A DNA stretch of 11,581 nt from Candidatus Borrarchaeota archaeon (lineage in GTDB: Archaea; Asgardarchaeota; Sifarchaeia; Borrarchaeales; Borrarchaeaceae): NCBI GenBank assembly GCA_016840645.1, contig JAEORY010000086.1, positions 1 through 11,581 of the forward strand, written 5' to 3'. This document shows, piece after piece, positions 5,942-11,581 of this stretch. The notes under the pieces were generated by a model, which did not search any database, was not told the DNA's origin, and saw nothing but the letters and a program-made list of their open reading frames with translations. Numbering within the stretch: position 1 is the first letter of the stretch; each line of letters opens with the position of its first letter. The translations under genes were made by a program, and so were the position numbers.

Positions 5942-7145
5942 CGTCTTTACTACAAATCCATTCTTTCATAGCAGCAACTTCAGCTTCTTTATTTTTCAGT
6001 CGTTCATGCAGTTCTTTAATATACAGAAAATGAACCTCATCCGTTTCCCAAGAGCGATTGGCAATTTTACCTATGGATAACCTGCCAGCTTCCAGAGATT
6101 CTATTTCCTTCCGTCCTGGGTAAGTGGAAAGATGTAAATTATCTTTTACATACTTGATTTCTTCCTCTAGTGTTTTTCTCTGAAAATCTTTATGCTCTTC
6201 ATCTATTGTATACCCAAGAAATTCTTTCTCAAATACATAGTCATTTAAAGGGCCGGAACCATCATCATAAACCGCAGTAGCGTTGATAGTACCATTACCC
6301 ATTGGTGTTAAAGTATTAAAATAGAAACCATTAGTTGCAAAAAACCATTGATAAGTTCCAGCACCACCAGGCATAATATTAATTAGCTTATTTGTCTCAG
6401 CTAATAATCGTAGTCCATCTGTGATAGTTGATAAATATCCATGAGAAGTCGCACCATTTCGATAAAAAGTAATTCTTGATTCATCTCCACTTGGAGCAAC
6501 TAAATCCAAATAGGTATTTGCGGAATCACCATAAATGCGTGCTCTTTCTGTAGGTGCCTCGTCAGCACTAGGTGCTCCAGATGGGGTATAGATTCCATAT
6601 CTATTAGCACCACCATCCCATTGAATATAAGCATCATTATTAGTCTGATCGTTTGTATGAAAGATAATCCTGCTGTTATTGTTATAAGCATTTCTGTCCA
6701 TTTGCATAAATGTATTTCCAGAAGCTGCTTTTAGATGGAGAGTGGTATTAGGACTAATACCAACTCCAAGCTGGTAGGCGCTATTCATTATAAGACCTTG
6801 CGTACTGACTAAAGACGAATCTTGAACCCAACGTACCGTATGAGTATTCCAGTCATACCCTATAAAAGATTGTCTATCAGACGCACTTCTGCGACCTCTG
6901 AAATCAATAAAAGCATTTGCTTCATCAGATGTAGATGTAAGTCTTATCCCTGTGTTAGAGGAACCCCCTACATGTAGTTTTTCAGAAGGAGTACCTCCGA
7001 CACCTAAGCTTTTATCTGTATAGACATTCCCAGAGCCTGTTAGTTTTAAGTCACCGCTTGGTGCGTTGATGACTTTGTCTACGGCATGTGCTGTAGTTGT
7101 TACAGTTAATAAAAATAGTAAAGCGAGCATTTTAAAGAGTTTCAT
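5913..7145 (-). CDS. F1: secreted tail-fibre-like protein with C-terminal coiled-coil domain
   Basis: 410 aa, ATG at 7145 with AGGTG upstream. Residues 1-21 are a Sec signal with a good AHA cleavage site. Residues 22-50 are the shared fibre module. Fibre repeats follow (LGVGGTPSEKLHV near 47-59; LGVGISPNTTLHL further on), then a long Asn/Thr/Gly/Ser-rich beta region. Residues 301-410 form a different, charged helical domain (DYVFEKEF ... LEEEIKYVKDNLHL ... LSIGKI ... LHERLKNKEAEV), ending with a Cys398/Cys408 pair. This resembles the 'DYVF..DY.L..L.E....I....HLP' C-terminal domain common on fibre-like surface proteins of Bacteroidota and Bdellovibrionota; it takes the place that a peptidase S74 chaperone has in other fibres, but I see no S74 catalytic motif. 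Unlike F2-F4 it has no X-tail copy upstream. Confidence 0.85.
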   Translation of the reverse strand: MKLFKMLALLFLLTVTTTAHAVDKVINAPSGDLKLTGSGNVYTDKSLGVGGTPSEKLHVGGSSNTGIRLTSTSDEANAFIDFRGRRSASDRQSFIGYDWNTHTVRWVQDSSLVSTQGLIMNSAYQLGVGISPNTTLHLKAASGNTFMQMDRNAYNNNSRIIFHTNDQTNNDAYIQWDGGANRYGIYTPSGAPSADEAPTERARIYGDSANTYLDLVAPSGDESRITFYRNGATSHGYLSTITDGLRLLAETNKLINIMPGGAGTYQWFFATNGFYFNTLTPMGNGTINATAVYDDGSGPLNDYVFEKEFLGYTIDEEHKDFQRKTLEEEIKYVKDNLHLSTYPGRKEIESLEAGRLSIGKIANRSWETDEVHFLYIKELHERLKNKEAEVAAMKEWICSKDDAPKTLCNL

Positions 7146-7211
7146 TAGATTGCACCTATAAATTAAAAAATGTTAAGTTAGGTTTGAAGTCTCTTATCTC
7201 TATTTTATTTT

Positions 7212-7706
7212 CTACAGCTTTTCAATTAGTAATTCTAATTCTTTCCTCAAATTAGTAATATAATTTCGGGCTTCAGGTCCGAACCCAACTTCGGCTTGTA
7301 CAGCTAAATCGTGATCAAGATTCTCTAAAATAATCTTAGCTTCTTCTTTTGTATTTGAAGGAGATAAGCCATAAGTGACAAAATCTTCGATAAGATCGCC
7401 CAGCCATGGGGGAGCATCTTTTGAGTCGCTAGTTTTCAGGTCTTGGAGTTCTTTTTCTTTTGCTTCTTGCCAGCGTACAGCATCTGTAACGTCAGCAACG
7501 ATGGTGGTGATTCTTTGTGATGGCAGGACTCCTTTAGATCTCATTTTCTTAATCTCTTGATCGATAGCGTCACTGGACAGCATTCGGTCCAATTCACCTT
7601 CTGTAAAAGACACTGCTGGAGGAGATTTCTTCTTACTATCTTTTTTATTGGCTTTAGCTTTCGCATCAACTTCAGTGATTAATTTTTGTGGTGGTTGATG
7701 TAACAT
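7212..7706 (-). CDS. Lys-rich helical hypothetical protein
   Basis: 164 aa; ATG at 7706 is 18 bases after the preceding gene's stop, with AGAGGTT upstream, so it is probably in the same operon. The first 30 residues are strongly basic (VDAKAKANKKDSKKKSP) and likely disordered. The rest is predicted mainly helical and amphipathic by eye (EGELDRMLSSDAIDQEIKKMR, VRWQEAKEKELQDL, and the C-terminal ITNLRKELELLIEKL, which could pair as a coiled coil). There is no transmembrane segment, cysteine or catalytic motif. The family is not recognised. Its position just ahead of the fibre genes and its basic tail suggest an assembly or scaffold-type accessory role, but nothing proves this. Confidence 0.75.
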   Translation of the reverse strand: MLHQPPQKLITEVDAKAKANKKDSKKKSPPAVSFTEGELDRMLSSDAIDQEIKKMRSKGVLPSQRITTIVADVTDAVRWQEAKEKELQDLKTSDSKDAPPWLGDLIEDFVTYGLSPSNTKEEAKIILENLDHDLAVQAEVGFGPEARNYITNLRKELELLIEKL

Positions 7707-7724
7707 TTTTTCTAACCTCTTTTG

Positions 7725-8351
7725 TTAGTCTTGCATTTCTTCAGTTCCGGTAAGTATACGAGTATGAGCACTAGGAGAAACACCGAGGACGACTGAAAGG
7801 TCTTCAGTGGATTTCCGGTAACACTCTTGGAACTTCTTTCCAAGATTTGTGGATAATAATTTTAAATCTTCTTCAGGTATTTCTGTGTGCTTATTTTTAA
7901 ATACCCCGATCTCCCCAAGCATCGATTTTATCATTTCACGACAAAAGGGCTGAAGGACTTTAGCTAGGATACTTCGATAAACAGCCTCTTTGTCTTTCAA
8001 AGTATCGGCTTGAGCTATAAGACTTCGAGCACTTTCGATAAATGCTGTCAGTGTGTAAGCGTAAGTAGCTGCTGGGCGCTCTCGGTATTGAGCTTCAGCT
8101 ATGGGGATGAGGGATGTTATGGTTCGCAGAGATTCTTGAAGGACTTCTTCTGGAGATCCCACCTCAACAGACATTTGAGTAAAATTGTTAATGACGTTTA
8201 CGCTATATCCGAGAGACTCGGCTATTTGTTCTGTCGTAAAGCCATCCTTTATCATTTGTATAGCTATTTGTTGTATCTCTAATGCGGTTATATTAGCATT
8301 TTTGAGTGTAGAGATTGCTTTTAGTTCATTATCATCATTAGCATCAGTCAT
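7725..8351 (-). CDS. Helical protein with helix-turn-helix-like segment
   Basis: 208 aa from ATG 8351, preceded by AGGGA with 8-nt spacing. A longer version from GTG 8375 would overlap the endonuclease gene and lacks such a site, so I reject it. Residues 38-58 (FTTEQIAESLGYSVNVINNF) have the spacing of a helix-turn-helix as found in small terminase subunits and in sigma-like or recombinase DNA-binding domains. The remainder is helical (AQYRERPAATYAYTLTAFIESARSLI, QPFCREMIKSMLGEIGVFK). Binding DNA is a reasonable inference; calling it a small terminase would go beyond the evidence because no large terminase is nearby. It starts 11 bases after the endonuclease stop. Confidence 0.8.
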   Translation of the reverse strand: MTDANDDNELKAISTLKNANITALEIQQIAIQMIKDGFTTEQIAESLGYSVNVINNFTQMSVEVGSPEEVLQESLRTITSLIPIAEAQYRERPAATYAYTLTAFIESARSLIAQADTLKDKEAVYRSILAKVLQPFCREMIKSMLGEIGVFKNKHTEIPEEDLKLLSTNLGKKFQECYRKSTEDLSVVLGVSPSAHTRILTGTEEMQD

Positions 8352-8362
8352 AGTAGTATTCC

Positions 8363-8887
8363 CTAATACAAGCACATAAATTTACCATGTAACTTACTTG
8401 CTGCTTTTTTGTAAGCTAGTTTAGCATCAGTTTCTTTTATAAAATACCCCAATGATATACGCTTTCTATTTAATGTTAATGCAGCTCTCCAACACTGATG
8501 ACGTTTACACCAGTATACTCCTTTCCATTTGGAAGTAGTCGGAGAGCCTGATACTTTCTCGGTCTTTTTGCGATTATGTTGATTTTGGGACAATGTGCAT
8601 TCACGAAGATTTTCTATTTTATTATCAAAGGGATTATTGTTTACATGATCGATATATTTTGGCATATATCCTTTTTGGTGTAGAAAGATAACTCTATGTA
8701 GTAAATAGGAATTGCCATTAATTTTAATACGCATATATCTGTTGTCTTTATTCCCCGCTTTCTGTCCCACCTTAATTCTAAAATTCGGGGAATATTTATA
8801 GTATAAATTACCTTCCCTATACTCAAAAAGTCCGTGTAAAAATTCTTGTGTTAGTTGTCCTTCGTTATAAACTTCAGTAGTAGCCAT
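8363..8887 (-). CDS. HNH homing endonuclease with AP2 DNA-binding domain
   Basis: 174 aa, ATG at 8887 with AAGGGA upstream. Residues 61-106 are an HNH_3-type domain: YLLHR with His64, then Asp80-His81 in YIDHVNNN, DNKIENLRECT with Asn93, and NQHN with Asn102/Asn105; the core metal and active-site residues are intact. Residues 118-170 form an AP2-like domain (SKWKGVYWCKRHQCWRA ... ISLGYF ... AKLAYKKAASKLHG) that binds DNA. Enzymes of this design are selfish genes of phages that cut an allele lacking them and spread by repair. It stands free between two host-phage genes (9 and 11 bases either side), is not inside an intron, and has full length, so it looks active. Confidence 0.93.
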   Translation of the reverse strand: MATTEVYNEGQLTQEFLHGLFEYREGNLYYKYSPNFRIKVGQKAGNKDNRYMRIKINGNSYLLHRVIFLHQKGYMPKYIDHVNNNPFDNKIENLRECTLSQNQHNRKKTEKVSGSPTTSKWKGVYWCKRHQCWRAALTLNRKRISLGYFIKETDAKLAYKKAASKLHGKFMCLY

Positions 8888-8896
8888 AGTATCCCT

Positions 8897-9472
8897 TTAC
8901 CAATGGAATTTTTTCTTCTTCTCTTTATCTTTGACAATGATTGGATCAGATAATCGACCTGACTCAGAATGGCGGGGTATAGTACTTTCAAATTTGACGG
9001 GCTGTTTTCTTACTGCGTTTGTCACGAGTTTCAACACCCACATTAAAGGAACAGCAGCAAGGACAGGTTTTAGGAGTTCTTTTAACGTACCAAGAAACGT
9101 TTTAAGATCCCAAACCTTCCGATATCCTTGCTGATTTGCCAAATCTAAAAAGCGATGCGTATCCATACGGAAAAATTTGTTTCGTACCTTATAGGTAACT
9201 TCCCGTTGTGTAGGTTGAACACGCACCACTTCAATCTCTGAAGAACCGGAGCGTAGTCGTAACCCCGGCAGTAGTTCTTTCAGAGTGAGTTTCGCTCCTG
9301 AGAATAATCCAGCACATACTTCTCCTCCTTCTCTTGCCGATCTCATGAGATCAAGCGGGGAGAGATGGGGATACCCTAGAGCCCGAACATGTGCTTCGGC
9401 TATGAGAAGTGCTTGAAAGGGTGTTGCTGGATTAAATAAAGCTCCACCTTCGCCATAGTTAACTATCACCAC
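8897..9472 (-). CDS. Hypothetical protein with hydrophobic segment
   Basis: 191 aa. The start is GTG at 9472, with AGGAG 7 nt before it; no ATG is available nearby. The N-terminal half (residues 1-70) is mixed, with a helical section (PFQALLIAEAHVRALG). Residues 80-110 look like beta strands (EIEVVRVQPTQREVTYKV). A hydrophobic helix at about 134-155 (LLKPVLAAVPLMWVLKLVTN) could be one transmembrane segment or a buried/amphipathic helix, and is followed by a basic, Lys-rich tail (KDKEKKKKFHW). No known family is evident. A membrane-associated role is possible but uncertain, and there is no signal peptide. The stop is 9 bases before the homing endonuclease ATG. Confidence 0.75.
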   Translation of the reverse strand: MVIVNYGEGGALFNPATPFQALLIAEAHVRALGYPHLSPLDLMRSAREGGEVCAGLFSGAKLTLKELLPGLRLRSGSSEIEVVRVQPTQREVTYKVRNKFFRMDTHRFLDLANQQGYRKVWDLKTFLGTLKELLKPVLAAVPLMWVLKLVTNAVRKQPVKFESTIPRHSESGRLSDPIIVKDKEKKKKFHW

Positions 9473-9504
9473 GGTACTGCTCCTGCCTTTGCGATGTTCA
9501 AACT

Positions 9505-10332
9505 TTAGTCGATGTACTGAACCAGCTTATTCAATTCTTCTTCACCGTAGCCATAAGCTTTGCGATAATACTCTTTCAATGCTTCTTTGTTGAAAGACTT
9601 GGCATCTTCAGCAGCCTGAACCAACCCTAAAAGATTAGTAGCATTTACAGTGACTTGCGTACCATCCTTAAATCGGATGTGCGCTCCTGTATCGCTTAGG
9701 CCAAGAATTTCACCGTTCTTGATTTTCCCACCGTGAGAGCACTTAACGAGATCGCCATTTGAATAAATGTCGGTCCCTCGTGTATTCTCAACGCGAGCAA
9801 GAGTAACATTAGACTGACCTGAGTAATTTCTAAAAGAATTGGCTTTGCTTCGTTCCTTTAGAATCTTTTCGATATCGTCTTTCTCGACTCTTTCAATATA
9901 GATACTATTGTTGTCGCTTCTCGCTACTGCCCAAGTATCGCTCATGTTTTCACCGAGGAAAACGGTATTCGCAACGATGGGCTTCATTTGGTAGCGTTTT
10001 ACATCTGAGTATGGTCTTCGAATTGAAGGGATACTCACAACGCAGCTTATAGCTTGAAGCTGCTGATGGGACTTAATAGTCTCCGCGTCAACAACAAGAC
10101 GTGGGCGACCATCATCTTTGGTACGATAAAGATGCGTAAGTGTAGCGATGACGTCTTCCTTGGTAGGAATACCATAAGCTTCTGGATCATATTGAACAAG
10201 AATCTTGGCAGACTTTCCGTCTTCATCAAGAACCCGATAATCAGCCACAACAAAATCCCCACGGTATGGAGTTTTCTTAGACAATTTTTGCCCTAAGCGA
10301 GATGCTAGGCGTTCAGCAATAGAGGTATACAT
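9505..10332 (-). CDS. Hypothetical protein with KOW/SH3-like segment
   Basis: 275 aa, ATG at 10332 with GGGAG 7 nt upstream. It opens with a basic helix (SIAERLASRLGQKLSKK). The middle alternates short strands and helices (DFVVADYRVLDEDG, RPRLVVDAETIK). Residues 191-235 (SNGDLVKCSHGGKIKNGEIL, then IRFKDGTQVTV) have the 'NGDxV ... GKIxxGEI ... VRFxDGTxVxV' pattern of small beta-barrels such as KOW or SH3 folds. The C-terminus is helical (YYRKAYGYGEEELNKLV). The specific family is unknown. It is the first gene after the terminator of the zinc-protein gene and has its own promoter candidate, so it likely heads the long minus-strand transcription unit. Confidence 0.8.
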   Translation of the reverse strand: MYTSIAERLASRLGQKLSKKTPYRGDFVVADYRVLDEDGKSAKILVQYDPEAYGIPTKEDVIATLTHLYRTKDDGRPRLVVDAETIKSHQQLQAISCVVSIPSIRRPYSDVKRYQMKPIVANTVFLGENMSDTWAVARSDNNSIYIERVEKDDIEKILKERSKANSFRNYSGQSNVTLARVENTRGTDIYSNGDLVKCSHGGKIKNGEILGLSDTGAHIRFKDGTQVTVNATNLLGLVQAAEDAKSFNKEALKEYYRKAYGYGEEELNKLVQYID

Positions 10333-10361
10333 ATTTTTTCTCCCATCTCGTAACTAAAATA

Positions 10362-10389
10362 ATTATGCCATTTTGGCATCTCTAGTCAA
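10362..10389 (-). promoter_or_regulatory. Sigma70-type promoter with operator-like palindrome
   Basis: On the minus strand TTGACT (10389-10384) and CATAAT (10367-10362) are separated by 16 bases, each matching five of six consensus positions. The perfect palindrome ATGCCA-AAA-TGGCAT (10379-10365) fills most of the spacer and overlaps the -10 box. The ATG is about 30 bases downstream. A repressor binding the palindrome would block this promoter; the repressor is unknown. Confidence 0.6.
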
Positions 10390-10406
10390 ATTAATGACTT
10401 CCTTAC

Positions 10407-10418
10407 TATTTAATCTTA
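10407..10418. repeat. 12-base motif shared with the right edge of the window
   Basis: TATTTAATCTTA (minus strand TAAGATTAAATA) occurs here and at 11569-11580, both in intergenic DNA upstream of a minus-strand gene. Two further AAGATTAA elements lie near 11536-11557. It may be a regulator or polymerase binding site. Confidence 0.5.
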
Positions 10419-10436
10419 TTGACAGTTATTTCTACT

Positions 10437-10461
10437 AAAAAATCATTATCAGCATAATGAT
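10437..10461 (-). terminator. Intrinsic terminator overlapping the zinc-protein stop
   Basis: Minus-strand hairpin ATCATTAT-GCTG-ATAATGAT (8-bp stem, 4-base loop), followed by a run of T (10441-10437). The TGA stop of the upstream gene reaches into the loop. The stem is AT-rich and therefore weak, but the hairpin plus T-run layout and position at a gene end are typical. Confidence 0.6.
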
Positions 10462-11069
10462 GTTTCACCAAAAATCCACCGAACAAGATGCAAAGTAAAA
10501 ATTAATCTTGATTTTTGACCATGAGGAAATGGCAGGTTTTTTGTCATTTCTGCAAAGTCTACTTCTAAAATCTTAGTCAAGGCAAGAAGTGGAGGTGGGT
10601 ATTCTTGCCAGCAGGACCAAGAGCAGTATCCATACCCAGACGGTAAAATCCCCCCTTTGGGGAACCAGAGAGGATTTTCTGCAGATCCGCAAACGCAGCA
10701 TTGTCGGTAAGTGACTGGTGAGTGCTGCCGTTTAGTAAGAGAAACCGTTGTATCGTGTGTCATGATCGAGAATAGTGCCATGTAGAAGGTGCGTTTAGTT
10801 TCGACTTCATCTTCTTCTTTAAGGTCGAGAAGTAGCCTTGCGATATGTTCTCGATAATGTAAGGGGAGATTTCCAAATTCAATCTGTTCTAGTTCATCAC
10901 GTTTATATGGGTTGTGGCTTGTGGCTTTGACGTAATTTAAAAAGCAACGTCGGTACGCCCTGCTGAGTGCAATATCTGCTAGATTAAAAGAACAGGATTC
11001 TACTTCACAGGGACGTTCGGGTAATAAGGGCGCTGATGCGTAAGGACAGATAAATTCTTCAGTAGCCAA
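10449..11069 (-). CDS. Cys-rich putative zinc-binding protein, TTG start
   Basis: 206 aa from TTG 11069-11067, chosen because GGAGA lies 8 nt upstream and the protein then begins cleanly (ATEEFICPY). The frame stays open to another TTG at 11141, but that extension is AT-rich, lacks a Shine-Dalgarno and overlaps a palindrome. Two cysteine groups are seen: Cys8, Cys21, Cys26, Cys42 (ICPYASAPLLPERPC..ESC), and Cys124/125/127 with Cys149-x3-Cys153 (CCVCG ... YCSWSCW), the latter like FCS/MYM-type zinc knuckles. Between them lies a helical domain (residues 55-105). It probably binds two zinc ions and may act on nucleic acid or RNA polymerase. No family is recognised. It has its own promoter candidate and terminator, so it may be a single-gene unit. 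Confidence 0.75.
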   Translation of the reverse strand: MATEEFICPYASAPLLPERPCEVESCSFNLADIALSRAYRRCFLNYVKATSHNPYKRDELEQIEFGNLPLHYREHIARLLLDLKEEDEVETKRTFYMALFSIMTHDTTVSLTKRQHSPVTYRQCCVCGSAENPLWFPKGGILPSGYGYCSWSCWQEYPPPLLALTKILEVDFAEMTKNLPFPHGQKSRLIFTLHLVRWIFGETSLC

Positions 11070-11112
11070 GAGAAAATCTCCAAAGAGTGATATGTAGTAA
11101 TGATTAATATGT

Positions 11113-11141
11113 ATACTAATAGTAATTACTATAAATTCCAA
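11113..11141 (-). promoter_or_regulatory. Weak promoter candidate containing a 14-bp palindrome
   Basis: Minus-strand TTGGAA (11141-11136) and TAGTAT (11118-11113) match four of six consensus positions each, with 17-nt spacing. The spacer contains the perfect palindrome ATAGTAATTACTAT (11119-11132). It would give a leader of roughly 35 nt to the TTG start at 11069. The promoter boxes are weak in AT-rich DNA; the palindrome is certain. Confidence 0.35.
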
Positions 11142-11155
11142 TTAAAATTTTTATA

Positions 11156-11512
11156 TTATGGGGTAAAATTTAAAACATCTGTAGGTGTTTGAGGAGCACC
11201 GTCTTTGGTAACAGTAATTAGATCTTTTCTCATATAATCAATTAGTAATGAGAGTGTTCGTGAAGCTGAGTACGGATCTTTCGATGTTCCAAGTAGAGCA
11301 AAATCTTCGTTTTCGAAAATAAGCGGATATTGTTTAGATACAGATAGGATTTTGTTATTCGTTCCAGCATCCCCTACGCTTCCGTGCAGATGTCTATAAA
11401 AATTATAAAACATTGGTGCTTGCGTGACCGCACCGATGACCAGAGCTACATGTTTCATATCTAAACCGGAGAATAGTGGGTTTGTTTCTTTTAAGGCTAT
11501 AACTACTGACAT
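11156..11512 (-). CDS. Hypothetical 118-aa protein
   Basis: ATG at 11512 with AGGGGAG 5 nt upstream. The first 60 residues look like alternating strands and helices (MSVVIALKE, HVALVIGAVTQAPMFYNFYRHLHG). The last half contains a helix (SASRTLSLLIDYMRKDLI) and a polar tail (KDGAPQTPTDVLNF). No signal peptide, transmembrane segment, cysteine or recognisable motif is present. I do not recognise a family. The upstream DNA carries an inverted repeat and the shared AAGATTAA motifs, so this gene may start a regulated unit. An 86-base AT-rich gap separates its stop from the next gene. Confidence 0.75.
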   Translation of the reverse strand: MSVVIALKETNPLFSGLDMKHVALVIGAVTQAPMFYNFYRHLHGSVGDAGTNNKILSVSKQYPLIFENEDFALLGTSKDPYSASRTLSLLIDYMRKDLITVTKDGAPQTPTDVLNFTP

Positions 11513-11533
11513 GGGATCTCCCCTTTTGTATCG

Positions 11534-11581
11534 CTAAGATTAATTGAAAAGATTAACTTCTTTTCCATTATTTAATCTTAG
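11534..11581. promoter_or_regulatory. Inverted-repeat regulatory region at window edge
   Basis: CTAAGATTAA (11534-11543) and TTAATCTTAG (11572-11581) form a perfect 10-bp inverted repeat enclosing 28 bases. A nested smaller repeat is inside: GAAAAG (11546-11551) with CTTTTC (11560-11565), and a third AAGATTAA copy at 11550-11557. It lies just upstream of the 118-aa gene. It could be a cluster of operator sites, or a folded terminator of a gene beyond the window. Confidence 0.45.

Noticed and set aside
2025..7082. CRISPR array or diversity-generating retroelement to explain the repeats
   Set aside because: The repeats are coding, widely spaced and diverged. There are no short regular spacers, no cas genes, no reverse transcriptase and no adenine-biased variable repeat.
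8793..8800. TATAAATA (minus strand), identical to a T4-type late promoter
   Set aside because: It lies inside the endonuclease coding sequence (codons for YYKYS), occurs once, and is not positioned before a gene.
1..11581. tRNA or rRNA genes
   Set aside because: Reading both strands by eye gave no cloverleaf with a TTCRANNC-type arm and no rRNA-like stretch; the gaps between genes are all shorter than 200 bases.

Overview
The window reads as part of a tailed-phage genome or prophage from a Gram-negative host. Every supported gene lies on the minus strand, so transcription runs from high to low coordinates. Genes are tightly packed, most have a clear Shine-Dalgarno sequence, and AT content is moderate. 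The phage assignment rests on a freestanding HNH/AP2 homing endonuclease, a phage-type structural-looking protein and several tail-fibre-like proteins. No terminase, capsid or polymerase gene is visible. The host is not identifiable. Sec-type signal peptides on the fibre-like proteins and their 'GVG..P...LHV' repeats resemble surface proteins I associate with Bdellovibrionota and Bacteroidota, which is only a weak inference.

Right part (11581 to 7212): small genes of unknown role. They are a 118-aa protein, a 206-aa cysteine-rich putative zinc protein with a TTG start, a 275-aa protein with a KOW/SH3-like segment, a 191-aa protein with a hydrophobic stretch, the HNH/AP2 endonuclease, a 208-aa protein with a helix-turn-helix-like segment, and a 164-aa Lys-rich helical protein. 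Two promoter candidates (near 10384-10362 and 11141-11113) each carry a perfect palindrome in the -35/-10 spacer. A 12-base motif recurs upstream of two transcription units. An intrinsic-terminator-like hairpin overlaps the stop of the zinc-protein gene.

Middle and left part (7145 to 1174): the most unusual region. Four fibre-like genes (F1 to F4 here) share a Sec-type signal peptide and a 29-residue N-terminal module (VDKxINAPSGDLKLTGSGDV...), then diverge completely. F1 is followed by a 407-aa structural-looking protein (X), then F2, F3 and F4. The last ~21 codons of X are copied behind F2 (62 of 66 bases identical; three of four differences synonymous), and a shortened copy lies behind F3. 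F2, F3 and F4 are therefore each preceded by the same block: X 3' end, 17-19 nt spacer, signal peptide, N-terminal module. This looks like a cassette array in which a constant 5' block joins variable 3' adhesin domains by recombination. F4 is broken by two one-base deficits in homopolymers, from decay or sequencing error.

Left end (1173 to 1): a hairpin, then a stand-alone CheY-like receiver protein with all key phosphorylation residues, a coiled-coil/zinc-ribbon protein, and the 5' part of a small charged protein that runs off the window.
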